In this document: positions 53,873 through 62,504 of the stretch, in pieces
Layout: each line of letters opens with the position of its first letter
How positions within the stretch are numbered: the stretch's first letter is position 1
Assembly (NCBI RefSeq): GCF_007676705.1
Contig: NZ_VEBF01000003.1
Coordinates: forward strand, 620,001-684,000
Source: Paenibacillus xylanexedens
GTDB lineage: Bacteria > Bacillota > Bacilli > Paenibacillales > Paenibacillaceae
Length of the DNA: 64,000 nucleotides
Direction: 5' to 3'
Translations under genes and position numbers: made by a program
The notes under the pieces: generated by a model
Told to the model about the DNA's origin: nothing
Databases searched by the model: none
The model's input: the letters and a program-made list of their open reading frames with translations, nothing else

Positions 53873-54955
53873 ATGAACACAAAGAGAAAGCTTTCCTTAA
53901 CAACATTACTTCTATCACTGGTCTTCATCTTGGCATTGGTAGGTTGTGGCAACCAAACAGCTGAGCCAGCAGCAACTCCTGCTGCAAGTGATTCGGCAAC
54001 TCCAGCTACAGAAACACCAGCCGCTACAGATGAGAATGCCGGATATCCAATTACAATCAAGCATGCTTTGGGTGAAACGGTTATTGAGAAAAAGCCTGAG
54101 CGTGTAGCTACTGTACAATGGGCGAACCAAGATGTCGTTCTCGCGCTTGGACAAGTTCCTGTAGGCTTTTCGGCAGCTAACTTCGGTGTTCAGGACGACA
54201 GCGGACTGTTGCCTTGGACAGCTAAGAAACTCGATGAACTCGGTGTAACAGACCCGAACGTTTTCCAAGATACAGACGGACTTGATTTTGAAGCGATTTC
54301 CGATTCCAATCCGGATGTTATTCTTGCAGCATACTCCGGTATCACGCAGGAAGACTACGATCTTCTTAGTGAAATTGCTCCAGTTGTAGCCTATCCAACG
54401 GCTCCATGGGCAACAACATGGCGTGAGCAGGTTACTTTCAATGCGAAGGGTATGGGTATGGAAGCAGAAGGTGAGCAATTGATCAAAGATACGGAGGCTA
54501 TGGTCAACGAAAAATTAGCCGCATATCCTCAGATCAAAGACAAAAAAGTGGTTTGGGTTAACTTCTCCGCTGAAGACATGTCCAAACTTCATATCTATAC
54601 ACCTGTAGATTCACGCGTGGCCTTCCTTGGTGAGCTAGGGTTGGTTGTTCCAGAGAGTATCACTAGCCAAATTACAGACCCTAACAGCTACTCCCTGAGC
54701 TTAAGTGCAGAGAATGCTGAAGCCCTTAATGATGCAGATATTATTGTTGGATATGGTAATGCCGAGTTGTTGAAAGCCATTCAGGCTGATCCGCTGCTAG
54801 GTAAAATCCCTGCGGTTAAACGTGGTTCCGTAGCATTCATTGAAGCAGACACACCTTTGGTTGCTGCTGGAACGCCAAACCCACTTTCCATCTCTTATAC
54901 TATCGATGATTACCTGAAATTGATTAGTGGAGCCATCGACAAGATCAATGAATAG
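53873..54955 (+). CDS. Iron-siderophore substrate-binding lipoprotein
   Basis: 360 residues. The lipobox LVGC makes Cys25 the anchor; an Ala/Thr/Pro linker follows, then the FecB/FhuD-type bilobal fold (YPITIKHALGETVIEKKPER, VGFSAANFGV, DVILAAYSGITQEDYDLLSE, DADIIVGYGNAELL). The style is that of the iron(III)-hydroxamate or catecholate binders of Paenibacillus; the ligand is not decidable. It is the first gene of a four-gene importer under a Fur box. Confidence 0.92.
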   Translation: MNTKRKLSLTTLLLSLVFILALVGCGNQTAEPAATPAASDSATPATETPAATDENAGYPITIKHALGETVIEKKPERVATVQWANQDVVLALGQVPVGFSAANFGVQDDSGLLPWTAKKLDELGVTDPNVFQDTDGLDFEAISDSNPDVILAAYSGITQEDYDLLSEIAPVVAYPTAPWATTWREQVTFNAKGMGMEAEGEQLIKDTEAMVNEKLAAYPQIKDKKVVWVNFSAEDMSKLHIYTPVDSRVAFLGELGLVVPESITSQITDPNSYSLSLSAENAEALNDADIIVGYGNAELLKAIQADPLLGKIPAVKRGSVAFIEADTPLVAAGTPNPLSISYTIDDYLKLISGAIDKINE

Positions 54956-55988
54956 TACATCGCTTTCGAATGATAATCGAATACGAGCACATGTCCCCAA
55001 GAACTTCATCTTGGTGTTAGTCATTTGTTTTATTCTGCTCGCTGCAACTATGATTGCCTCACTGGTCTTTGGTTCTAGACCCGTGAGGTTTCATGAGTTA
55101 ATCGACGGATTATTTCACCCAGAGGTAGACTCATATGGGGCAAACATCGTGCGCAAACGGATCTCCCGAACGGTCTTCAGTTTGTTATGCGGAGTAGCAC
55201 TCGGCGTGTCAGGAGCACTTATGCAAGCCGTTACCCGGAACCCGCTTGCCGACCCAAGCATATTGGGCGTCAATACAGGGGCATCCCTGTTTGTGGTGAT
55301 GGGTATTGCATTCCTGAACATCAGCAGCGCCAATCAATATATCTGGCTGGCACTAGCTGGAGCTGCAATAACAGCTGTGTTCGTATTCGGAATTGGCTCA
55401 ATGGGGCGTGGCGGAGCCACGCCCATTAAGCTTGTTTTGGCCGGAGCGGCCATCAGTGCCGCGCTCTCCTCACTCGTCACCGCCATTATGATCCCTCGCT
55501 CCTATGTCATGGACCAGTTCAGGTTCTGGCAAGTGGGCAGCGTAGGCTCGGCAACCTGGAGTGGAATCAGTACGTTCATCCCCTTCCTGGTCATCGGCGT
55601 CCTCATCGCGTTTCTGACAGCGCCTGCCCTGAACGCGCTGGCCCTGGGTGACGATGTTGCGACAGGACTCGGTGTTCGCACAGGTACACTTCGATTCATT
55701 GCGGCTCTTGCAGGGGTTTTGTTGTGTGGTGCAGCTACTGCACTTGCTGGGCCTATTGGTTTCATCGGATTGTTATCTACACACGTCATACGCCTTATAC
55801 TGGGTCCTGACTTACGTTTTGTCATACCCATGTCAGCGGTAGCTGGAGCGATCATTCTAACGATATCTGATGTCGGTGGCAGACTCATCAGCAACCCTGG
55901 GGAGCTTGAAGTCGGTGTCGTTACTGCCTTTATAGGGGCTCCAATACTAATCATCCTCGCGATGCGATCGAAAGTGCGTTCATTATGA
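54948..55988 (+). CDS. Siderophore importer permease, FecCD family
   Basis: 346 residues from an ATG that overlaps the previous stop by eight bases; a GTG 21 bp earlier is less likely. About ten membrane helices; hallmarks LFHPEVDSYGANIVRKRISR, GVSGALMQAVTRNPLADPSI and PIGFIGLLSTHVIRLILGPD. It forms a heterodimeric channel with the next permease. Confidence 0.93.
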   Translation: MNSTSLSNDNRIRAHVPKNFILVLVICFILLAATMIASLVFGSRPVRFHELIDGLFHPEVDSYGANIVRKRISRTVFSLLCGVALGVSGALMQAVTRNPLADPSILGVNTGASLFVVMGIAFLNISSANQYIWLALAGAAITAVFVFGIGSMGRGGATPIKLVLAGAAISAALSSLVTAIMIPRSYVMDQFRFWQVGSVGSATWSGISTFIPFLVIGVLIAFLTAPALNALALGDDVATGLGVRTGTLRFIAALAGVLLCGAATALAGPIGFIGLLSTHVIRLILGPDLRFVIPMSAVAGAIILTISDVGGRLISNPGELEVGVVTAFIGAPILIILAMRSKVRSL

Positions 55989-57016
55989 GAGATCAATCGA
56001 TTGAATTTATTATGGCGGGCAGACGTCATCGACGTCGCCGCTGGATACTTGTCACCAGTCTCCTTGCCATACTTGCATGTGCTCTTTGCTGCGCCATGCT
56101 TTTACTCGGCAACACAATCTATCCGGTTAAAGATGTCATCAGCTCCCTTGCGGGAGAGAAGATCAAAGGTGTGTCTTTTGCCGTGAATACGATACGTCTA
56201 CCAAGAATGCTCACAGGTCTCTTTGCCGGATTTGCCTTCGGTATTGCAGGTTATACCTTCCAAACCATGTTGCGGAACCCGCTGGCCAATCCTAATGTCA
56301 TCGGGATTACGTCAGGTTCAAGCGCTGCGGCTGTGTTCTGTATTGTTGTACTTCATGCAAGCGGAGCCATTGTTTCCTTGGCTTCAGTGATTGCAGGTCT
56401 GGCTACGGTATTGTTCATATATGTACTTTCCAGAGGAAAAGTGTTCTCCATCGGACGGTTAATACTTATCGGGATTGGTATTCAAGCTATGCTTGATGCA
56501 GTAATCTCCTATCTCCTACTGGTTAGTTCTGAAAAGGATATTCCAGCTGCAATCCGATGGCTCACAGGCAGTCTGAACGGTTCTCAGATGAGTGCACTAC
56601 CACCTCTCGTGATTACCGTACTGATCTGCACACCTATCATCATGATGTTGGGCAAACACCTCAGTATATTGGAACTCGGAGAACAATCGGCATTCTCACT
56701 AGGTGTGGATACGGACAAAACCAGAATTGCACTTATTGTGAGTTCCGTCTGCATGGTTGCCATTGCTACCGCGACTACAGGTCCGATCGCCTTTGTCTCC
56801 TTCCTTGCGGGACCTATCGCAAAGAGGCTCGTAGGTGTTGGCTCCTCGAACATCATCCCGGCAGGTTTGGTTGGCGTTAATCTGGTTCTGGCCTCCGACC
56901 TCATCGGACAGTTTGCTTTTGAGTACAGATTCCCCGTAGGCGTCATTACCGGATTACTCGGAGCACCGTATCTGATCTTCCTGTTAATCCGAATGAATCG
57001 TAAGGGGGAGTTATAA
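55985..57016 (+). CDS. Siderophore importer permease, FecCD family (second)
   Basis: 343 residues, about ten membrane helices, with IRLPRMLTGLFAGFAFGIAG, TMLRNPLANPNVIGITSGSS and GPIAFVSFLAGPIAKRLVG. It overlaps the preceding gene by four bases (ATGA). Confidence 0.93.
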   Translation: MRDQSIEFIMAGRRHRRRRWILVTSLLAILACALCCAMLLLGNTIYPVKDVISSLAGEKIKGVSFAVNTIRLPRMLTGLFAGFAFGIAGYTFQTMLRNPLANPNVIGITSGSSAAAVFCIVVLHASGAIVSLASVIAGLATVLFIYVLSRGKVFSIGRLILIGIGIQAMLDAVISYLLLVSSEKDIPAAIRWLTGSLNGSQMSALPPLVITVLICTPIIMMLGKHLSILELGEQSAFSLGVDTDKTRIALIVSSVCMVAIATATTGPIAFVSFLAGPIAKRLVGVGSSNIIPAGLVGVNLVLASDLIGQFAFEYRFPVGVITGLLGAPYLIFLLIRMNRKGEL

Positions 57017-57816
57017 TGAAACCGACACATGTATTTGAAGCGAAACAACTCGTTGCGGGATATGAAAATAAAACGATTATCCACGGTGTGGACATTGTTA
57101 TACCAAGTAATAAAATTAGCGTCATTATTGGCTCTAACGGCTGCGGTAAGTCTACCCTTTTGAAAACGATGGCCAGACTCATTAAACCTACATCCGGCAG
57201 CATTACGCTGGACGGCAAAGCCATTGGCAAAATCCCGCCCAAGCAATTGGCTCGTGTAATCGGGTTACTTCCGCAGTCTCCCATTGTTCCAGAAGGTATT
57301 TCGGTAGCGGATCTGGTGGGTCGTGGAAGGTTCCCACACCAATCCTTGTTCAGTGGCTGGACCAAGAAGGATTATGAGGCTGTCGCTGAAGCCATGACCA
57401 TCATGAACATCACCGAGTTTGCCAATCACAATATTGATGAACTTTCAGGCGGCCAACGACAGCGTGTGTGGATTGCCATGGCGCTGGCGCAACAGACAGA
57501 TATCCTTTTTCTCGATGAGCCTACGACCTTCTTGGATATCACGTATCAAGTTGAGATTCTGGACCTGCTTACCGAACTGAATCGCAAACACGGAACGACC
57601 ATTGTGATGGTACTGCACGATATCAACTTATCGGCGCGATATGCGGATCATATCTTTGCGCTTCATACCGGAAAGCTTGTGGCTGAGGGTAAACCTGCAG
57701 AGGTAATAACTGCACCACAAGTGAAAGACATTTTTGGATTGGAATGTACGGTCATTGAAGATCCCGTTTCAGGATCACCGATGGTGGTGCCCAAAGGGCG
57801 ATATCATGCGAGATAG
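57016..57816 (+). CDS. Siderophore importer ATPase, FecE/FhuC type
   Basis: 266 residues. Walker A IGSNGCGKST, FPHQSLFSGWTKKD in the coupling region, signature LSGGQRQRVWIAMAL and Walker B ILFLDEPTTFLDITYQ; the H-loop is VLHDINLSARYAD. Its start overlaps the preceding stop (TAATG). It is the last gene of the operon and is followed by a strong terminator. Confidence 0.94.
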   Translation: MKPTHVFEAKQLVAGYENKTIIHGVDIVIPSNKISVIIGSNGCGKSTLLKTMARLIKPTSGSITLDGKAIGKIPPKQLARVIGLLPQSPIVPEGISVADLVGRGRFPHQSLFSGWTKKDYEAVAEAMTIMNITEFANHNIDELSGGQRQRVWIAMALAQQTDILFLDEPTTFLDITYQVEILDLLTELNRKHGTTIVMVLHDINLSARYADHIFALHTGKLVAEGKPAEVITAPQVKDIFGLECTVIEDPVSGSPMVVPKGRYHAR

Positions 57817-57820
57817 ACGA

Positions 57821-57875
57821 ATAGCGGCAGTTGCGACAAAGATCCTTTTGTCCTAACTGTCGCTATCTTATTTTT
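57821..57875 (+). terminator. Terminator of the siderophore importer operon
   Basis: ATAGCGGCAGTT pairs with AACTGTCGCTAT (one mismatch), with an inner stem GACAAAG/CTTTTGTC, then a T-rich tail. It is also usable by the convergent kinase gene. Confidence 0.85.
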
Positions 57876-57879
57876 ATGC

Positions 57880-59094
57880 CTAATCCGTTCTAGCTACAAA
57901 GCGAATCGTCACCGAGGTCCCCTGACCTTTTGCGCTGTGATATTCGATCGTTCCCTCATACTTTTCCACGATATTATAGCAGATCATTAATCCAAGCCCC
58001 GTCCCATTTGTTTTCAATGAATAAAACGGAGTCCCCAGTGACTTCACCTCTTCCTCTGTCATGCCGCTTCCCTGATCCGAGATTCTTATCTCTACCCATT
58101 GCTTCACTCGCTTCGCTGTTACTTGGACGGTTGTACCCGCATCCGAAGCTTCAAGTGCATTTTTGATAAGATTGATCAGCAACTGCTTGAACTCAATTGT
58201 ATTAATGAGAATTATGCAATCCTCATCCACCTGCACATCCATATGTTTGTCCGACAACATCGCATAGGAGCTGAGCAGACCCGTCACACCTTCAAGGACC
58301 TCCCTCACATCGAGCTTCTCCGGTCTCAGTTCTTTATTGGGTTTGGCAAGGGTCAGAAATTGCGAGGTCACCTGCTCTACGGTATTCAATTCATCAATCA
58401 TTAAGGCAAACTTATTCCTCACCCGCTGCTCAAATGAGTGATCTTCTCGATATAGCTGCAAAAAACCTCGCACCACGGTCACTGGATTACGAATCTCATG
58501 GGCAACAGCAGCTGTTAGATGAGCGATCATCTTCAAACGCTCTGATTGTTGTAGTTGCTCAAAATAAAGTTCCTGCTTTTTCATTCGAGTAAAGGTCAGA
58601 TGAAAAATAAGAAATATAATGACCTGACTCCCCATAATATTGATAAAATTGCCTACCACATCTGTATGTATATATGCATAATCATTCCCTTGGTTATACA
58701 GAAGATTGTAACCAAACGTAATGAGGAGCAATATTCCATTGAGAATTAACGAGAAATAAAATAATTTCAGATCATAGAACAGGATGGCGAGGGCTGGAAG
58801 TAGACATATGAGAATGTAGGTTGTCCAAGACTGGGGATATAAAATAGCAAGCGTATAGAAGTATGCAAATCCGATCAGAATGATGCTCAATCTGAAGGGA
58901 AACGTCTCAAACTTGGGGTATATCAATAAACCTACGGCGAGAACGGATACGCATAGGCAGTGGATCATATAACCCACGGTAATCCCGCTCAATTCTGTCG
59001 TGGACAGGATTAATCCGGATAACATCAGAGCAATAATCGCTAGCATTGAAATATAATACGTTTTCCGATTCATCTGACTGTGCAATTCTTTCAT
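57880..59094 (-). CDS. Orphan membrane histidine kinase (KinB-like)
   Basis: 404 residues. Six N-terminal membrane helices without a large external loop are followed directly by HisKA (AAVAHEIRNPVTVVRGFLQL, His near 200) and HATPase (LINLIKNALEASDAG, ISDQGSGMTEEEV, GTGLGLMICYNIVEKYEG). This short-loop architecture and the ENP-type H-box resemble the sporulation kinases KinB/KinD. No response regulator is adjacent, which fits input to a phosphorelay. Confidence 0.85.
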   Translation of the reverse strand: MKELHSQMNRKTYYISMLAIIALMLSGLILSTTELSGITVGYMIHCLCVSVLAVGLLIYPKFETFPFRLSIILIGFAYFYTLAILYPQSWTTYILICLLPALAILFYDLKLFYFSLILNGILLLITFGYNLLYNQGNDYAYIHTDVVGNFINIMGSQVIIFLIFHLTFTRMKKQELYFEQLQQSERLKMIAHLTAAVAHEIRNPVTVVRGFLQLYREDHSFEQRVRNKFALMIDELNTVEQVTSQFLTLAKPNKELRPEKLDVREVLEGVTGLLSSYAMLSDKHMDVQVDEDCIILINTIEFKQLLINLIKNALEASDAGTTVQVTAKRVKQWVEIRISDQGSGMTEEEVKSLGTPFYSLKTNGTGLGLMICYNIVEKYEGTIEYHSAKGQGTSVTIRFVARTD

Positions 59095-59235
59095 GAATTC
59101 ACCACTTTTAAATGGATTTCTACAGTATCATTGTATCTTATTTGACGACCTGCATACTATCGGCTCTGAGCAAAATGTTACGCGTATGATGATAGTATAT
59201 ATTAACGTTCACTTCGAAAAAAGATTACAATGAAA

Positions 59236-59262
59236 AGCCATACGGATGATGTCCGTACGGCT
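59236..59262 (-). terminator. Terminator of the MetE-like gene
   Basis: On the minus strand AGCCGTACGG pairs with CCGTATGGCT and is followed by TTTCATTG. Confidence 0.75.
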
Positions 59263-59338
59263 ATTTAGAGTTGTTTTTGTTCATGCATAACATATGATTA
59301 CTGACAATCGAAGATGCGAATGTTATTTCCTTACTTCC

Positions 59339-60478
59339 TTACTTCCAGAGCTCTTCGGCAATTTCCTTAATGAACGCAAGCTTGCGCCATTGTTGTTCCT
59401 CGGTCAGATGGTTGCCTTCTTCCGTGGAAGCGAAACCGCATTGTGGGCTCAGGCAGATTCGATCCAAATCAACATATTGTTTGGCTTCCTCGATCCGTTT
59501 CAGGATATCTTCCTTGTTCTCCAGCTCTCCGAATTTGGAAGAGAAGAGTCCGAGTACGACCTGCTGATTATCCTTCAGGAAACGAAGTGGCTTGAAGTCA
59601 CCAGCCCGTTCTGTATCGAACTCCAGGTAGAAACCAGAGTAGTTATCGATGCTCAGAAGTGTCTGCGCAATCGGCTCATAACCGCCACCAACACCTGCAA
59701 ATGTCGATACATAGTTACCGCGGCAGACATGGGTCGTTACCACGAGATCTTCCGGCAGGCCGGATACCACTTCTTCGTTCAGTTTTGCAAGTTCGTTTGC
59801 ATACTCTTCCACATTGACGCCAATCTGCTCCATCACTGTGATGAACTGTTGGTCACATAGTGCGCCCCATGTGCAATCATCAATCTGGATGCTGCGGCAG
59901 CCGGCTTCATAGAAGGCCAGGATAGATGCTTTGTATGCCTTAGCAATGTCCGAAAGAAGCTCTGAGCGATTCGGATAGACGGCCTGTGTACTTTCCTTAT
60001 TATCGGCCCGGTCCAATTCGAACAGGAACTGTGCGGCCGCTGGGATGGATTGACGGGCAACAACGTCATTGCCTGCCGTATCTTTCAAGAAAGCATAATG
60101 TGCTACAAATGGGTGATTGCTGTAGCCAATTTTGCCAGTCAGACGAGCTGTCTCCGGTCTGGATGTTGCACCGTTGAATCGATAGCCTTCATCAATGATT
60201 GTCCGCTCTACGCCATCCAGTCCCCAGAAGAAGTCCAGATGCCACCAAGAGCGGCGGAATTCGCCATCAGTTACAGCTTGAAGGCCAACCTCTTTTTGTT
60301 TTTGTACGAGTTTCACAATCTCGGCGTTCTCTACTTCTTTCAACTGTTCCGTGGTGATTTCGCCGTTCTGGTATTTTAATCTGGCATCTTTCAGCGCACT
60401 TGGGCGCAAGAAACTGCCAACAATATCATATCGAAATGGAGTGACGGTTCGTTGTTTAGGTTCGGTTTGTATGCTCAT
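59339..60478 (-). CDS. MetE-like cobalamin-independent methyltransferase (YxjG/YxjH type)
   Basis: 379 residues, corresponding to the C-terminal half of MetE. It has FRYDIVGSFLRPSALKDARL, LQAVTDGEFRRSWWHLDFFW, CRSIQIDDCTWGALCD, VVTTHVCRGNY and a C-terminal LSPQCGFAST with the zinc-type His/Cys pattern. In B. subtilis the YxjG and YxjH homologs belong to the S-box regulon and act in methionine metabolism. Here no S-box is seen upstream, only a perfect 12-bp palindrome. Confidence 0.88.
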   Translation of the reverse strand: MSIQTEPKQRTVTPFRYDIVGSFLRPSALKDARLKYQNGEITTEQLKEVENAEIVKLVQKQKEVGLQAVTDGEFRRSWWHLDFFWGLDGVERTIIDEGYRFNGATSRPETARLTGKIGYSNHPFVAHYAFLKDTAGNDVVARQSIPAAAQFLFELDRADNKESTQAVYPNRSELLSDIAKAYKASILAFYEAGCRSIQIDDCTWGALCDQQFITVMEQIGVNVEEYANELAKLNEEVVSGLPEDLVVTTHVCRGNYVSTFAGVGGGYEPIAQTLLSIDNYSGFYLEFDTERAGDFKPLRFLKDNQQVVLGLFSSKFGELENKEDILKRIEEAKQYVDLDRICLSPQCGFASTEEGNHLTEEQQWRKLAFIKEIAEELWK

Positions 60479-60521
60479 AAGTTAATCTCCCCGTTTATCA
60501 TTATAGAATTAAATATAACAT

Positions 60522-60533
60522 ATCCGATCGGAT
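60522..60533. promoter_or_regulatory. 12-bp perfect palindrome upstream of the MetE-like gene
   Basis: ATCCGATCGGAT lies about 15-20 bp upstream of a -10-like TATAAT, where a -35 box would be expected, so it is a candidate operator for an unknown regulator. Confidence 0.4.
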
Positions 60534-60555
60534 TTACCGTTCTACGAAAGAGCTA

Positions 60556-60588
60556 TAGCCCGTTATAGGTTTTAGCTATAACGGGCTA
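60556..60588. terminator. Perfect 13-bp hairpin between genes
   Basis: TAGCCCGTTATAG and CTATAACGGGCTA pair exactly around a seven-base loop, about 50 bp after the polytopic protein gene; the T-tail is short. Confidence 0.65.
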
Positions 60589-60639
60589 CATTTAAGGAGA
60601 CTCTATGTTGACCTTAACAGAACTTCAACCCCTACGATC

Positions 60640-62493
60640 TCACGTCAAAGTAAGAACGATCTTATCCCCGGAGCGGGTGATTTTGTAGATACCCTCTTGC
60701 ATGTCGATGCCATAATGCTTTTTCAGCAACCACTTGGCGTTAAGATCCGTCTCGACGACCACCAGATAATCGTAGCCGCTCAACAGGTTGTCCATATTGT
60801 CCTCATAGAACAACACGATCCCGTCCACATGTGGAGCATACAAGAAATACTTTCCTACATATTGCATGTAATAGTTCGTGACCTGCTGGTCCCTATCTGA
60901 AGCATAGAAGAGATATCTGTTAGTATCCTCCTGCCCTCCCTGGTACCACCGATCACCAGTAACCGCATGAATCTTGTAAGGGAGCGTTGTATCATAGCTT
61001 TGGGCTATGGAGACGATACCATTGTATTCAGACAAAAGAATCGTGGCAGCAACCGCCATACAACCGATAATCCCCTTTTGATAGTGACCCTTTGACTCAA
61101 CCGTCTTAAAGGCTTGATAATCAGGGACTTCACCAATCCTATAGTGGAATGAACGCTCCAGATCGATTGCAGCACACAACACCAGCCCACCGGCGAACAG
61201 CACCACGATACTTGATGCATAACGCTCGAACCCAGCCAGGACAATCGCCTCATCCAGTGGCATGGAGAAGAGATACAATGCCAGGATGCCTGCATAGTAC
61301 AGTAACAGTACAACATCCAGTGCAATCAATGCTTTCCACAGGTTCCACTTCTTCTTAAGCACAACAACGGCAAATACCGAAGCTGCGATCGCGATAAGCT
61401 GGAAAAGAACAATTCCGATCACTGGGCGCGTCGTCAGATCTGTACTGGACTTCAAGAAAAGCCATAGAATCTCACGCATCTGCTCTGACGTCTTGCCGGC
61501 CTGAATCCCCGTGGTAGCTACATCGAACTTGTTATCAATCCCTTGGAATACCGTCGCCATTCGCCAGCTCCAGCCGAAGTAAGGAATCAGTGCTCCACAG
61601 ATCGTGCCTACCACAGCGAGCGCCGTTTTCCAACTGAACTTTTGCCCCTGCTTTAGCCACGTATATACCAGGAAGATAAGACCGATGGCTGCGAAAATAA
61701 CCCCTATGCTTTTGATAATGGTCAGCAATCCTGCAAGCGGGAGAACAACAATACATGCTTTTTTTATCTCATTACGATACTGGTATACGACTGCCAGGAT
61801 GGCAAGCGCGTAGATCGGAAGCAAGAAGTCTACAAGTAAGTTGGTGATCCGAATCGTAAGGTTGAAAAATGAAAGTGTAGATAACCCAAGTCCGAGAAAA
61901 GCGTACAGAAGAAAGCGTTTCTTCTCCGAAACGATGCCAAACATGGCATAAAAGCAGGAAAAGATAAGCAGACCTTGTGCCAAAAGCATCACGGACTGGG
62001 AATGCCCCATGAAGCGACAGACATAATAAATAAATGACGAAGTCCCCAGCGGATAGTTTTTAAAATCAATTAGGCTGGAGTCTGGCGTCGGAAAAGCATC
62101 TGTGCTCAACATCTGCTTCAATACGATAGCCCAGTGGGAAAAATTATCGTAGTGTGTTAACTGGTTCTGAAAGAGTACCAGCAAGAAAACAAACGTCCCT
62201 GCTAGAAATGAAAACTGGAATAAGGAAAAAGACAAGCGAAAGGAAGTTCCTCTGCGTAATCCGAGAAGCAACATTCCTCCATACAAAAGCACACCTACAA
62301 TCAGAATGACAAGGCTGCCCGTAAAGAGCTGCCCTGCCAAACCACTAAGAAAAATAAGACACGCAACCGAGGAACACACAAATACAGGGATGAACTCCCA
62401 ACGTAGGGAAAGTGCCTTCCGTACAAACTGCATATAGCCAAGAAAGGAGAATATCAATAAAACTCCCATCACTAGTTGAAGCACAATGAGCAT
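60640..62493 (-). CDS. Polytopic membrane protein, possible GT-C-type glycosyltransferase
   Basis: 617 residues with about a dozen membrane helices in the first 480, a conserved-looking early loop HYDNFSHWAIVLKQML (an acidic/His motif as in lipid-linked-sugar-dependent GT-C enzymes), and a soluble C-terminal ~120-residue domain (DTTLPYKIHAVTGDRWYQGG, LSGYDYLVVVETDLNAKWLL). I do not recognise an exact family. It is 12 bp downstream of the PilZ glycosyltransferase gene, so a role in making or exporting the same polysaccharide is likely. Confidence 0.65.
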   Translation of the reverse strand: MLIVLQLVMGVLLIFSFLGYMQFVRKALSLRWEFIPVFVCSSVACLIFLSGLAGQLFTGSLVILIVGVLLYGGMLLLGLRRGTSFRLSFSLFQFSFLAGTFVFLLVLFQNQLTHYDNFSHWAIVLKQMLSTDAFPTPDSSLIDFKNYPLGTSSFIYYVCRFMGHSQSVMLLAQGLLIFSCFYAMFGIVSEKKRFLLYAFLGLGLSTLSFFNLTIRITNLLVDFLLPIYALAILAVVYQYRNEIKKACIVVLPLAGLLTIIKSIGVIFAAIGLIFLVYTWLKQGQKFSWKTALAVVGTICGALIPYFGWSWRMATVFQGIDNKFDVATTGIQAGKTSEQMREILWLFLKSSTDLTTRPVIGIVLFQLIAIAASVFAVVVLKKKWNLWKALIALDVVLLLYYAGILALYLFSMPLDEAIVLAGFERYASSIVVLFAGGLVLCAAIDLERSFHYRIGEVPDYQAFKTVESKGHYQKGIIGCMAVAATILLSEYNGIVSIAQSYDTTLPYKIHAVTGDRWYQGGQEDTNRYLFYASDRDQQVTNYYMQYVGKYFLYAPHVDGIVLFYEDNMDNLLSGYDYLVVVETDLNAKWLLKKHYGIDMQEGIYKITRSGDKIVLTLT

Positions 62494-62504
62494 CTCTATC
62501 TCTC

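Noticed and set aside
60479-60640. S-box or T-box riboswitch ahead of the MetE-like gene
   Set aside because: The upstream region is too short and no conserved S-box or T-box core is visible.
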